A DNA stretch of 13,053 nt from Erythrobacter sp. 34-65-8 (GCA_002278985.1 NCJP01000020.1:1-13053), one strand, 5' to 3'; shown: positions 1 through 7,265, numbered from the stretch's first letter. Notes: generated by a model not told the origin, from the sequence alone. Program-made: numbers and translations.

Positions 1-420
1 GTCGGCGCGCGGCTCGATCCAGTGCCAGCAATCAGCGCGCTTTTCGCGCTTCCAGAACCAGGCCGCGCTCTTGAGATGGTCCATGCAGAAATCGACTGCA
101 TCGATCGCATCGCGCCGGTGCAGCGCGGCTGCTGAAACGCACACGATCGGCTCACCCGGCTGCATCTGGCCGACGCGGTGAACCATCAGCAAGCCCATCA
201 GCTTGAACCGCGCGAAGGCCCGGTCGGCCAGCTCATGCATTCCGGGCAGCGTGAGCGGCTCGTAATGCGTCAGCTCCAGCGCCTCGACACCCTCGTCGGG
301 CCGCACTTCCCCCACAAAGGTGCAGACCCCGCCCAGCCCCGGATTGGCCTGTGTGAACGGGCCGATCAGCGCGCCGGGGACAAACATCCGGTCCAGCAGG
401 CGGATATCGCGCATCGGCAT
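1..420 (-). CDS. moaE: Molybdopterin synthase catalytic subunit MoaE, 3' end outside window
   Basis: MoaE is the large subunit of cytoplasmic molybdopterin synthase. It transfers sulfur from the MoaD C-terminal thiocarboxylate to cyclic pyranopterin monophosphate, giving molybdopterin. I translated this frame by hand: 140 codons are visible and the C-terminus is beyond position 1. Family marks are CTFVGEVR at about residues 33-40, HYEPLTLPGMHEL at 52-64, HRVGQMQPGE at 81-90, HRRDAIDAVDF at 101-111 and the end motif LKSAAWFWKRE at 116-126. K117 and K124 match the two catalytic lysines of the E. coli enzyme (K119, K126). The usual proline in that motif is absent. The ATG at 420 lies ten bases after the moaD stop without a strong ribosome site; an in-frame ATG at 414 is an alternative start. 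It is the last visible gene of the moaA-moaD-moaE run. Identification is firm; only its true end is unknown. Confidence 0.93.
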   Translation of the reverse strand, partial: MPMRDIRLLDRMFVPGALIGPFTQANPGLGGVCTFVGEVRPDEGVEALELTHYEPLTLPGMHELADRAFARFKLMGLLMVHRVGQMQPGEPIVCVSAAALHRRDAIDAVDFCMDHLKSAAWFWKREKRADCWHWIEPRAD

Positions 421-430
421 GGCGCTTTGC

Positions 431-700
431 TCAGCCTCCGCTGACGGGCGGGAGGAAGGCGACCTCGTCACCGTTCCGGGCCACCAGCGATTCGCGGTCG
501 GCCAGCACTGCCCCGTTGAGCGCCACTTTCACTCTCTCGTCACGAACCGCATCGGCAAGACCGTCAGCAACATGATTGTCGAGCACGGCAAGAATGTCCG
601 GCCAGTCCAGTTCGCCGAAGCTGGACCCGATCTCGCTCTCGGGCTTTCCGGCCACCTCGGCCAGCCGCCCCAGATAGACGATCCGAATGCCCTGCTTCAT
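431..700 (-). CDS. moaD: Molybdopterin synthase sulfur carrier subunit MoaD
   Basis: This 89-residue protein is the small ubiquitin-fold subunit of molybdopterin synthase. Its C-terminal Gly-Gly is adenylated and converted to a thiocarboxylate that supplies the dithiolene sulfurs. The sequence ends in PVSGG, the required diglycine tail. It also shows the usual N-terminal strand (IRIVYLGRLAEVAG, residues 5-18) and a VALNGAVL...GDEVAFLPPVSGG half typical of the family. Length is normal for MoaD (about 80-90). Its ATG overlaps the moaA stop in an ATGA junction (697-700), so translation is probably coupled to moaA. moaE follows ten bases later, as expected for a two-subunit enzyme made in fixed ratio. 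No anomaly is seen. Confidence 0.95.
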   Translation of the reverse strand: MKQGIRIVYLGRLAEVAGKPESEIGSSFGELDWPDILAVLDNHVADGLADAVRDERVKVALNGAVLADRESLVARNGDEVAFLPPVSGG

Positions 701-1701
701 CCCCCCGTCACCGACATATGGCGCGGCTGCGCCGGTGCAGCGCCGCGGGCGGAAATATCGAAATGGTGGCGTTCAGGCTTGATCCGCATCGCTTCGTCCA
801 GCGCCAGAGCGAGGTTGGCATCGGGCGCGTCTGACCGCAGCGCCGCCCGCAGGTCGACCCGCTCCCCCCCGCCGAGGCAGGGATAAAGCTGGCCGGTTGC
901 CGTCACCCGGATGCGGTTGCAGCTGGCGCAGAAATTGTTGGTCAGGGGCGAGATCAGGCCCAGCTGCCCGCCGGTTTGCGCGACTGTGAGATAGCGTGCC
1001 GGCCCCCCGCTGCTGTGGCCGTTTTCCTGCAAGGTGAATATCTCCTCCAGCCGCTGCCGCACGGCAGTGAGCGGGAGGAAATGGTCAACCCGGTCCTCAT
1101 CGACCTCACCCAGCGGCATGACCTCGATCAGGGTCAGGTCATGGCCTTCGCCATGGGCCCATCGGATCAGTTCAGGGATTTCATCCTCGTTCAGCCCCTT
1201 CAGGGCGACCGTATTGATCTTGACCCTGAGCCCGGCCGCCTTGGCCGCGGCTATGCCGGTGAGGACATCCGCCAACCGGTCTCGCCGGGTCAGCCGGGCG
1301 AACAGGGCGGGATCGCGCGTATCGAGCGAGACATTGATCCGCTCGACCCCGGCATCCGCGATCTGGCCTGCAAAGCCCGCCAGTTGCGTACCGTTGGTGG
1401 TGAGCGTCAGCTCGTCCAGGCGCCCTTGCCCGCCATGGGCACCCAGCAGCCTGCCAAGCGCACGGAGCAGGTCCGGCATGTCGCGGCGCACCAGTGGTTC
1501 GCCGCCGGTCAGGCGGATCTTGGTGATCCCGCGCGCGATGAAGCCGAGCGATAGCTGGTAGAGCTCTTCCAGGCTCAGCACCTCGCGCCGGGGCAGGAAC
1601 TGCATCTTTTCAGGCATGCAATAGCCGCAGCGCAAGTCGCACCGGTCGGTCACCGAAAGGCGGAGATAGCTTATCCGGCGCCCGAAGCCGTCACGCAGCA
1701 T
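697..1701 (-). CDS. moaA: GTP 3',8-cyclase MoaA, radical SAM molybdenum cofactor enzyme
   Basis: MoaA is a radical SAM enzyme that, with MoaC, rearranges GTP in the first step of molybdenum cofactor synthesis. From the start at 1701 the protein has 334 residues. The N-terminal cluster motif is C21-x3-C25-x2-C28 (DRCDLRCGYCMPE), followed by the SAM-binding TGGEPLVRRD. The C-terminal cluster uses C258, C261 and C275 (NFCASCNRIRVTATGQLYPC). The chain ends in the conserved Gly-Gly (SVTGG). These positions nearly equal those of E. coli MoaA (24/28/31 and 257/260/274), which supports this start, as does an AGGTG at 1707-1711 five bases upstream. An in-frame ATG at 1761 would add 20 residues and overlap the upstream gene by 11 bp; it remains possible. 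Longer upstream extension would run through the neighbouring gene and is unlikely. moaC is not in this window. Confidence 0.95.
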   Translation of the reverse strand: MLRDGFGRRISYLRLSVTDRCDLRCGYCMPEKMQFLPRREVLSLEELYQLSLGFIARGITKIRLTGGEPLVRRDMPDLLRALGRLLGAHGGQGRLDELTLTTNGTQLAGFAGQIADAGVERINVSLDTRDPALFARLTRRDRLADVLTGIAAAKAAGLRVKINTVALKGLNEDEIPELIRWAHGEGHDLTLIEVMPLGEVDEDRVDHFLPLTAVRQRLEEIFTLQENGHSSGGPARYLTVAQTGGQLGLISPLTNNFCASCNRIRVTATGQLYPCLGGGERVDLRAALRSDAPDANLALALDEAMRIKPERHHFDISARGAAPAQPRHMSVTGG

Positions 1702-1750
1702 TGCGGCACCTGGTTCAGGCCCCGATTCCGGCACACGCGCAGCGGCGGTA

Positions 1751-2074
1751 TCAATTTCCATGAAGCGGGAGATAATGCCCCGTGACTCCCGGCGCATTTC
1801 CCAAATATGTGAGCGTCGCGGAAATCGCGGCCTCATCGCCCCCCGACAGCACATTGACGCGAACCGGTGCCAGGGCCCGGGCAAGGTCACGGGCAGCAGC
1901 GCGCCGCCAGTCGGTATGATCCACCGGTGCAGGCCGCATGACGATTGCGACCGCGTCAGCGCCCTGCTCGGCCTGCTGCCTGACCTGCCCGACCCACTCG
2001 TGATGGAACTGCGAAGCGGCATCCAGCGCAGCGGCAGACAGGGCGCCGACCGTCAGGACCGCCTGCCCCGCCAT
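1751..2074 (-). CDS. Small Rossmann-like protein, C-terminal half of a short-chain dehydrogenase
   Basis: A 107-residue protein of unknown role between folB and moaA. Residues about 62-105 read like the end of a short-chain dehydrogenase/reductase (SDR): RDLARALAPVRVNVLSGG, then EAAISATLTYLGNAPGVTGH and YLPLHG, compared with the SDR pattern 'A-xx-LA-x-IRVN-x-PG ... YL-s-xpgvTG-xxx-DG'. The N-terminal TGxxxGxG cofactor loop and the YxxxK catalytic pair are absent, so it should not be a working oxidoreductase by itself. The start is supported by its position: stop and start form TGACATG with folB, and GGGAG lies at 2085-2089, ten bases upstream. The frame is intact and tightly packed, which argues for a maintained gene, not debris. 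A link to pterin metabolism (FolM-type pterin reductases are SDRs) is inference from position only. Similar short Rossmann proteins are, as I recall, annotated in sphingomonads. Confidence 0.72.
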   Translation of the reverse strand: MAGQAVLTVGALSAAALDAASQFHHEWVGQVRQQAEQGADAVAIVMRPAPVDHTDWRRAAARDLARALAPVRVNVLSGGDEAAISATLTYLGNAPGVTGHYLPLHGN

Positions 2075-2075
2075 G

Positions 2076-2447
2076 TCAGCGCCGCTCCCGGGTCATGGTA
2101 ATGCCGATCTTCTCGTTCGCCTCGGCAATCGCCAGCTTGACGATCTTGACGGTAACCGCCTCGACCCGGTCGTCCTGCAGGAACAGGGTTTCGCAGATGT
2201 GGTCTGCCACGGCCTCGATCAGTTTGAAGTGAACCCCCTCCGGCAGCGCGCCGGTCGCGGCGAACTTGAGGTCCATGTAATTCTTGCTCGCGTCGAGCGG
2301 CGTGTCAGGCGCGTAATGCTCGGCGCACTTCAGGCGCGCGGCGATGCTGATCCGCAAGGGCTGCGGCTTGCCGGTTTCTTCGGAATAGATCCCGGTGAGC
2401 ACGTCATGCTCGAGATCGGTCACTTCAAGGATCAGCGAATCAGCCAT
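2076..2447 (-). CDS. folB: Dihydroneopterin aldolase FolB
   Basis: FolB cleaves 7,8-dihydroneopterin to 6-hydroxymethyl-7,8-dihydropterin and glycolaldehyde in folate synthesis, in the cytoplasm. The 123-residue length is typical (about 120). Visible family features are the early TGIYSEETGKPQPLRISI stretch (residues 18-35) containing the conserved glutamate, the FKLIEAVADHICETL helix (74-88) whose glutamate holds the pterin, and the VTVKIVKLAIAEANEKIGI end (98-116) with the conserved lysine region. The reading frame is open up to 2534, but that extension overlaps the methyltransferase. The ATG at 2447 has AAGGCGG at 2454-2460, six bases upstream, and sits 11 bp after the previous stop. FolX, the epimerase paralogue, cannot be excluded by eye, but FolB is much the likelier assignment in this group. 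Confidence 0.88.
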   Translation of the reverse strand: MADSLILEVTDLEHDVLTGIYSEETGKPQPLRISIAARLKCAEHYAPDTPLDASKNYMDLKFAATGALPEGVHFKLIEAVADHICETLFLQDDRVEAVTVKIVKLAIAEANEKIGITMTRERR

Positions 2448-2458
2448 TGTCTGCCGCC

Positions 2459-3355
2459 TTAGCCGTTTTGCCGCCAACGTGCGAAGATCGCGGTGGGCAG
2501 ATGCCGTGCACCCTCCCCGCTTTCCCGCACGCACAGGTCGCCATGCTCGATCACGCCGGGCAGATGGGCGAGCTTTTCAGCCAGCAAGCCAGCCAGGGCA
2601 AGGCTGCTCATCCGCACGGCATAGACTGTCAGGAACAGGAAGCGGCTGCTGTCATCCAGCAACTGACCGCAATCGCCCACCAGCCCGGGCAGGCCATCTT
2701 CCAGACGCCAGACCTCGCCGTCGGGACCGCGCCCGAACTTGGGCGGATCGAGAATGATGCCGTCATAGCGCCGCCCTCGCCGTACTTCGCGTGCGGCGAA
2801 CTTCGTCGCGTCATCGATCAGCCAGCGGATCGGGCGATCGGCCATGCCTGAAAGGGCGGCGTTATCCCGCGCCTGCGCGACCGATTTCTTGCTCGCATCG
2901 ACGTGAACCACCGGGCCGTATTCGCTCAGCGCCAGCGAGCCGACTCCGGTGTAGCCGAACAGGTTGAGCGTCGTGTGCCCCTCCGCCGAGGCAGGGCTTA
3001 GCTGCGTTCCCATCCAGTCCCACACCGGGGCCATATCGGGGAAGAAGCCGAGGTGCCGGAACGGGGTGCATTGGGCGGTGAAGCGCGCAATGCGCCATGC
3101 CAGAGGCCAACCTTCGGCGGGGACTTCGGGTGACAGGCTCCACCGCCCGCCGCCATCCTCGTCCGAACCGGGCACGAATTCGCCGTCGGCCTGCCATTCC
3201 TCGACGCGCGGGCTCCACATCGCCTGCGGTTCAGGGCGGATGAAGCGGTAGGGGCCGTACTGTTCCCACTTGCGGCCATGCCCGCTGTCGAGCAGCCGGT
3301 AAGCATCCCACCCCTCGCCCACCATGAGTACGGGATCGAGAACAACTTCAGCCAT
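2459..3355 (-). CDS. Class I SAM-dependent methyltransferase, RlmI/RlmK-like
   Basis: A 298-residue class I methyltransferase. The SAM-binding motif I is NLFGYTGVGSLA (131-142), followed by the acidic end of strand two, HVDASKKSVAQARDNAALSG (151-170), then D181/D182 and the catalytic-type motif ILDPPKFGRG (201-210). The spelling LFGYTG plus DPPKF resembles the COG1092 group, which includes the 23S rRNA m5C methyltransferase RlmI and RlmK. Unlike RlmI, the first 110 residues show no recognisable PUA RNA-binding domain; they are rich in Trp and aromatic residues (WEQYGPYRFIRPEPQAMW). The substrate is therefore unassigned, with rRNA a reasonable guess. The ATG shares one base with the thrC stop (TGATG), so translation is likely coupled to thrC. 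The open frame upstream to 3622 lies inside thrC and is not used. Catalytic class is confident; target is not. Confidence 0.85.
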   Translation of the reverse strand: MAEVVLDPVLMVGEGWDAYRLLDSGHGRKWEQYGPYRFIRPEPQAMWSPRVEEWQADGEFVPGSDEDGGGRWSLSPEVPAEGWPLAWRIARFTAQCTPFRHLGFFPDMAPVWDWMGTQLSPASAEGHTTLNLFGYTGVGSLALSEYGPVVHVDASKKSVAQARDNAALSGMADRPIRWLIDDATKFAAREVRRGRRYDGIILDPPKFGRGPDGEVWRLEDGLPGLVGDCGQLLDDSSRFLFLTVYAVRMSSLALAGLLAEKLAHLPGVIEHGDLCVRESGEGARHLPTAIFARWRQNG

Positions 3356-4755
3356 CAGGCGGCCGGCACGGCGCGTTCGGTAATGTAGGCCGCGACATTG
3401 TCGTACCCACCCGCCAGCTCGGTGAACCGTTCCTCGCGCTGGAACAGGTCGCCCACCCGGGCAGGCAAGGTCGGGCGCAGGCCGGTCGCCCGCTCGACCG
3501 GGTCCGGAAACTTGGCCGGATGCGCGGTGGCGAGCGTTATGACCGGGATATTGGCGCCGAGACCACTCTCCCGCGCGGCATGGAGGCCGATCGCCGTATG
3601 GGGATCGAGCACCTGGCCGCACTGTTCATAAGCCCAGCGCATGGCCTGCGCCGTGTCATCGGCATCGGCCCGCGCGCTGGTGAACAGCGCCGCTGCACCT
3701 TCCCGCTGGGCATTGGTCAGGCGCATCGCCTTGCTCGCCTCGAACCCCCGCATCTGCTCGGCCATGGCCACCCCGTCGCGCCCGCCAAGATCGAACAGCA
3801 GCCGCTCGAAGTTGGAGGACACCTGGATGTCCATGCTCGGTGCAGCGGTAGGGGTGACCGTGCCGGCGGAATAGTCACCCTCGCTCAGTGCGCGGTGGAG
3901 AATGTCGTTGACGTTGGTGGCCACGATCAGCCGTTCGACCGGCAGGCCCATCCTGGCTGCTACGTAACCCGCGAACACGTCGCCGAAGTTGCCGGTGGGG
4001 ACGCTGAAGGCGACCTTGCGTTCGGGCGCGCCCAGCTGAAGCGCGGTGGCGAAGTAATAGACCACTTGCGCCATCAGCCGCGCCCAGTTGATCGAGTTGA
4101 CCGCGCCGATGCGGAACCGGCCGGTCACATCCGGATCATTGAACATCCGCTTCACCATCGCCTGGGCATCGTCAAAGCTGCCGTCGATGGCGATGTTATG
4201 AACGTTGGGGGCAAGCACCGTGGTCATCTGGCGGCGCTGGACATCACTCACCCGGCCGCGCGGGTGGAGCATGAAGATATCGATTCCCTCGCGCCCGGCC
4301 ACGGCGTCGATCGCGGCGGACCCAGTATCCCCACTGGTTGCCCCGACAATGGTCAGGTTCTCGGCCCGGCGGCTCAGGAATTCCTCGAACAGCAGGCCGA
4401 GCAGCTGCAGTGCCACGTCCTTGAATGCCAGGGTGGGCCCGTGAAACAGCTCCAGTACCCAGTGCTGCTCGTCAAGCTGGACCAGCGGGGTCACCGCCTT
4501 GTGGGCAAAGCGGCCGTATGCGGCGTCGCACATGGTCTGCAACCGTTCAGGGGCCAGGCAGTCGCCGACAAACGGCTGCATCACCCGCGCCGCAAGCGTG
4601 GCATAAGGCAGGCCGCGCATGGCGGTAATCTCGTCGGGCGAAAAACGCGGCCATTGGCGTGGGACATAGAGCCCGCCATCGGGCGCGAGGCCCGCCAGCG
4701 TGGCGCCTTCGAAATCGAGCGCCGGAGCCGCTCCTCGGGTCGAGATATATTCCAT
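3355..4755 (-). CDS. thrC: Threonine synthase
   Basis: ThrC is a PLP enzyme that converts O-phosphohomoserine to threonine and phosphate. The 466-residue length fits the longer (class II, E. coli/yeast-type) enzymes. The N-terminal signature is MEYISTRG then APDGGLYVP (24-32). The PLP lysine is K112 in FHGPTLAFKDVALQLLG (104-120). The cofactor phosphate loop GATSGDTGSAAID follows at 138-150. GAVNSINWARLMAQVVYYF and VPTGNFGDVFAGYVAARMG are strongly conserved blocks. The ATG at 4755 has GGCGG/GGCAGG-like purines just upstream. It lies 65 bp downstream of surf1 with a hairpin in the gap, so it may be read through from the oxidase operon or have its own promoter. thrC next to oxidase assembly genes is, as I recall, a common sphingomonad arrangement. 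Identification is firm. Confidence 0.97.
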   Translation of the reverse strand: MEYISTRGAAPALDFEGATLAGLAPDGGLYVPRQWPRFSPDEITAMRGLPYATLAARVMQPFVGDCLAPERLQTMCDAAYGRFAHKAVTPLVQLDEQHWVLELFHGPTLAFKDVALQLLGLLFEEFLSRRAENLTIVGATSGDTGSAAIDAVAGREGIDIFMLHPRGRVSDVQRRQMTTVLAPNVHNIAIDGSFDDAQAMVKRMFNDPDVTGRFRIGAVNSINWARLMAQVVYYFATALQLGAPERKVAFSVPTGNFGDVFAGYVAARMGLPVERLIVATNVNDILHRALSEGDYSAGTVTPTAAPSMDIQVSSNFERLLFDLGGRDGVAMAEQMRGFEASKAMRLTNAQREGAAALFTSARADADDTAQAMRWAYEQCGQVLDPHTAIGLHAARESGLGANIPVITLATAHPAKFPDPVERATGLRPTLPARVGDLFQREERFTELAGGYDNVAAYITERAVPAA

Positions 4756-4782
4756 CGTGCCTGCCGCCTAGCGATGCTGCCT

Positions 4783-4801
4783 GCCCTCGGCAAGCGAGGG
4801 C
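4783..4801 (-). terminator. Hairpin between surf1 and thrC, possible weak terminator
   Basis: A perfect 7-bp stem, GCCCTCG (4783-4789) with CGAGGGC (4795-4801), closes a five-base loop in the 65-bp gap between surf1 and thrC. There is no T-run after it on either strand, so a complete Rho-independent terminator is not supported. It could slow transcription or protect an RNA end. Confidence 0.3.
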
Positions 4802-4820
4802 GCTTTGCCCCGCCCCAAGC

Positions 4821-5393
4821 TCAGCTGCGGTCGCGCCAGCGGCGGCGCAGGGCAATACCGTAGATCACCAGTGCCGTCAGCGCGAAGAGGAACCACTGCA
4901 CGGCGTAGGACAGGTGGTTGTTGGGCAGTTCGCGCGGATCGGGCCTGGCCAGCGGTTCGAGACCGGCCAGCGGTGGGTCAGCGACCAGACGCGGACCCGG
5001 TGCCATGATTCCGCTCACCTGGCCGCCGGTCCAGGCGGCGGGATTGGGCACAGCAGACCAGCCAATGTCGACCAGCGCCGAAGCCTCGCCCCCGGGCAGG
5101 GTGCAGGTTGCACGATGGGCCCAACCCCGCGCGCCGCTGGCCGCCGTTCCGGCAACCTGCTTCATCGCGGAGAGGCTCTCGCAGGTGATCCGCGAACGCC
5201 GGTAGAGCACGCGCTCGGCCGCATCGCCATTGATCGGCCAGGCGACCGCGTCCGTTGAAGCCCCGGCGGCGGCATAACGCTGGAGCAGCGCATCCTTTTC
5301 CTCAGCCCGGCCAAGTTGCCAGACGCCCAGGGCGATCATGATCGCGACTGCCAGCAATACGACCAGCGTCGGCACGATGGGAATCTTGCGCAT
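4821..5393 (-). CDS. surf1: SURF1-family cytochrome c oxidase assembly protein
   Basis: SURF1 (Shy1) proteins sit in the cytoplasmic membrane and help insert or retain heme a in subunit I of cytochrome c oxidase. The 190-residue protein has the family's layout: an N-terminal membrane segment (about 6-24) running into the signature GVWQLGRAEEK (23-33), a periplasmic domain, and a C-terminal signature NNHLSYAVQWFLFA (158-171) leading into the second membrane segment (about 163-182) and a basic tail. It is short for the family (often 220-250), mainly in the central domain, and that domain holds two cysteines (C71, C97). Its ATG overlaps the DUF983 stop by one base (TAATG). The location directly after ctaG, ctaE and DUF983 supports a role in aa3 oxidase maturation. 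Sequence signatures make the family call confident. Confidence 0.92.
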   Translation of the reverse strand: MRKIPIVPTLVVLLAVAIMIALGVWQLGRAEEKDALLQRYAAAGASTDAVAWPINGDAAERVLYRRSRITCESLSAMKQVAGTAASGARGWAHRATCTLPGGEASALVDIGWSAVPNPAAWTGGQVSGIMAPGPRLVADPPLAGLEPLARPDPRELPNNHLSYAVQWFLFALTALVIYGIALRRRWRDRS

Positions 5394-5782
5394 TAATCCT
5401 GATCCCGCCCCGCTTCACCCGCCTTGTTGCGATACTCGCTTGCCAGCAAGGCTGCCTTGGCCACGCGCAGGCCGTAGATGACCAGCCCGAATGTCAGCGG
5501 GATCCACAGCAGCGCGTGGACCCAGAACGGCGGCGTCACCGCGATTTCCAGCCACAGGGCCAGCCCGACAATCAGCCCGCCAATGATCAGGGTGAGGAAC
5601 GCGGCCGGTCCGTCACCCACATTGAACTTGGTGAGATCGAGCCCGCAGGCCCGGCAACGGGGCGCGAACTGGGCGACCCCTTCGAACAGCGTCTTCGCGC
5701 CGCACTGGGGGCAGAGACCGAAAAGGGCAGCCTCGCGAATGCTTGGCTGCCCCCCTCGATTGTCAGGCACTGGGCCGTTCAT
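5393..5782 (-). CDS. DUF983 family zinc-ribbon membrane protein
   Basis: A 129-residue DUF983 protein. It begins with a zinc-ribbon-like domain formed by C24-x2-C27 (GLCPQCGAKTLF) and C43-x2-C46 (PRCRACGLDL), then the conserved FNVGDGPAAF (53-62), and ends with two hydrophobic segments at about 60-80 and 86-107. The layout suggests a cytoplasmic metal-binding head and a membrane anchor. No biochemical function is established for the family that I know of. In alphaproteobacteria it is repeatedly found between ctaE and surf1, as here, so a part in oxidase assembly is a reasonable inference. The ATG at 5782 is six bases after the ctaE stop with no clear Shine-Dalgarno, and the end overlaps surf1 in TAATG, so coupled translation is likely. 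Confidence 0.92.
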   Translation of the reverse strand: MNGPVPDNRGGQPSIREAALFGLCPQCGAKTLFEGVAQFAPRCRACGLDLTKFNVGDGPAAFLTLIIGGLIVGLALWLEIAVTPPFWVHALLWIPLTFGLVIYGLRVAKAALLASEYRNKAGEAGRDQD

Positions 5783-5788
5783 CAGCGA

Positions 5789-6610
5789 TCAGATCTTCGG
5801 GGCGTCCCCGCCTCCGAAGACATAGATGGCGACAAACAGGAACAGCCACACCACGTCGACGAAGTGCCAGTACCACGCAGCCGCTTCGAAACCGAAGTGC
5901 TGGCGCGGGGTGAAGTGGCCCTTGTAGGTCCGCACCAGGCAGACGATCAGGAAGATCGTGCCGACGAGGACGTGGAAGCCGTGGAACCCGGTCGCCATGT
6001 AGAAGGCCGAACCATAGGTGTTCTCGCCGAACGGGAACGGCGCGTGGCTGTATTCATAGGCCTGGATGGCGGTGAACAGCAGGCCCAGCAGGATGGTCAG
6101 CCACAGGCCCTTCTTCAGGCCTTCGCGGTCACCATGGATCAGCGAGTGGTGCGCCCAGGTCACCGTGGTGCCCGAGCACAGCAGGATCAGCGTGTTGAGC
6201 AGCGGCAGCTTGAACGGATCAAGCACGGCTTCGACCGCCTTGGGCGGCCACTGGCCCGCCACCACCTCGGAAATCACCGAAGGAAACAGCGAGAAATCGA
6301 ACCACGCCCAGAACCAGCCGACGAAGAACATCACTTCAGAGGCAATGAAGGTGATCATGCCATAACGCAGGTGCAGCTGCACCACCGGGGTATGATACCC
6401 GGCCTGCGCTTCCTTCACGATATTGCCGAACCAGCTGAAGAACGTGGCGATCAGGCCCGCAATCCCCAGACCGAGCACGATCTGCCAACTGGCCATGTCG
6501 TGCATCATCAGCACCATGCCGCTGGTAAAGGTCAGCGCCGAGACCGAGCCGAGGAACGGCCAGATGTCAGGCGGAAGAATGTGATAATCGTGGTTCGCGG
6601 TGCCGGCCAT
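5789..6610 (-). CDS. ctaE: Cytochrome c oxidase subunit III
   Basis: Subunit III of the aa3-type oxidase, an integral membrane protein that binds lipid and stabilises subunit I turnover and proton uptake. The 273-residue length and about seven hydrophobic segments fit the alphaproteobacterial and mitochondrial type. Signatures are HDYHILPPDIWPFLGS (7-22), the conserved glutamate E92 in FIASEVMFFVGWFWAWF (88-104), TWAHHSLIHGDR (151-162), YMATGFHGFHVLVGTIFL (204-221) and AAWYWHFVDVVWLFLF (244-259). It carries no metal ligands, as expected. The ATG at 6610 is 65 bp after ctaG, the widest gap within the assembly-gene run, with only a GGGG-type purine stretch upstream as a possible ribosome site. 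ctaE separated from ctaCD by ctaB and ctaG is the usual arrangement in this bacterial class. Confidence 0.97.
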   Translation of the reverse strand: MAGTANHDYHILPPDIWPFLGSVSALTFTSGMVLMMHDMASWQIVLGLGIAGLIATFFSWFGNIVKEAQAGYHTPVVQLHLRYGMITFIASEVMFFVGWFWAWFDFSLFPSVISEVVAGQWPPKAVEAVLDPFKLPLLNTLILLCSGTTVTWAHHSLIHGDREGLKKGLWLTILLGLLFTAIQAYEYSHAPFPFGENTYGSAFYMATGFHGFHVLVGTIFLIVCLVRTYKGHFTPRQHFGFEAAAWYWHFVDVVWLFLFVAIYVFGGGDAPKI

Positions 6611-6675
6611 GAATCGTGTACCCCGTCAGTATGCTTTGTCTGGCCCTTAATCGGGCGGTTGCGCTTGGTCCAGTG

Positions 6676-7260
6676 TCAGGACGCAGGAATTTTCGGCTGA
6701 ATCGCTGACTTGTGGAAGGTGTAGCTCAAGGTGATCTGCTGGGTATCACGCATGTTCGGATCATCGAGGATGGCCGGATCGACGAAATAGAGCACCGGCA
6801 TCCGCACTTCCTGCCCCGGCTGGAGCACCTGTTCGGTGAAGCAGAAGCACTGCACCTTGTGGAAATACTTGCCCGCCTGTTCCGGCTCGACATTGAAGGT
6901 GGCGGTGCCGGTGATGGGCACGCCGCTGTCATTGCGGGCGGTGTAGAAGGCAAGATCCCGGACCCCGATCTGGACCTTTTCGGTCACCTGTTCCGGCTTG
7001 AATGCCCAGGGCATGTCCCGCGCGGTGCTGGCGTCGAAACGGATCGATATCTCGCGGGCCCCGGCACTGCGCGCCATGCGTTCGGCCAGGCTGGCTTCCT
7101 GTTCGGTCGCCTTCTGGGTGGTCCCGCCGAAGCCGGTCACCCGGCAGAAAAGGTCGTAGAGAGGGACGGCCGCATAGCCCAGGCCCAGCATGGCCACTGC
7201 CCCGAGCAGGGCATAGAACCCGACCCGGCGGTTGCGGTCTTCCAGCGGCATGGTGGTCAT
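6676..7260 (-). CDS. ctaG: Cytochrome c oxidase assembly protein CtaG (Cox11), CuB chaperone
   Basis: CtaG/Cox11 delivers copper to the CuB site of oxidase subunit I. It is anchored by one N-terminal membrane segment (about 13-36) with the soluble domain in the periplasm. The copper motif CFCF is present at 138-141 (VQCFCFTEQVLQPGQ). The third conserved cysteine is C39, just after the membrane helix (YDLFCRVTGFGGTTQ). The beta-rich core is recognisable from ITGTATFNVEPEQAGKYFHK (116-135) and the MPVLYFVDP segment. Length (194) is standard. The ATG at 7260 has GAGGA about ten bases upstream and follows the CoxF-like gene by five bases. An in-frame ATG three codons downstream is a less likely alternative. 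All functional residues expected of the family are present. Confidence 0.96.
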   Translation of the reverse strand: MTTMPLEDRNRRVGFYALLGAVAMLGLGYAAVPLYDLFCRVTGFGGTTQKATEQEASLAERMARSAGAREISIRFDASTARDMPWAFKPEQVTEKVQIGVRDLAFYTARNDSGVPITGTATFNVEPEQAGKYFHKVQCFCFTEQVLQPGQEVRMPVLYFVDPAILDDPNMRDTQQITLSYTFHKSAIQPKIPAS

Positions 7261-7265
7261 GGCAG

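Noticed and set aside
1762..2022. Long N-terminal extension of moaA.
   Set aside because: It overlaps the small Rossmann-like gene, and cluster-cysteine positions fit a start at 1701 (or at most 1761).
3356..3622. Upstream extension of the methyltransferase frame.
   Set aside because: It lies wholly within thrC; the ATG at 3355 forms a TGATG junction with the thrC stop.
4756..4820. Full Rho-independent terminator between surf1 and thrC.
   Set aside because: The stem is perfect but there is no U-run on either strand, so only a weak hairpin is reported.
3520..4863. A 447-codon plus-strand frame opposite thrC.
   Set aside because: thrC is certain by its PLP motifs, and the opposite frame has no recognisable motif and reads as a composition artefact.
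5516..6700. A 394-codon plus-strand frame opposite DUF983 and ctaE.
   Set aside because: It mirrors membrane-protein codons, giving a His/Arg/Gln-rich chain with no family features.
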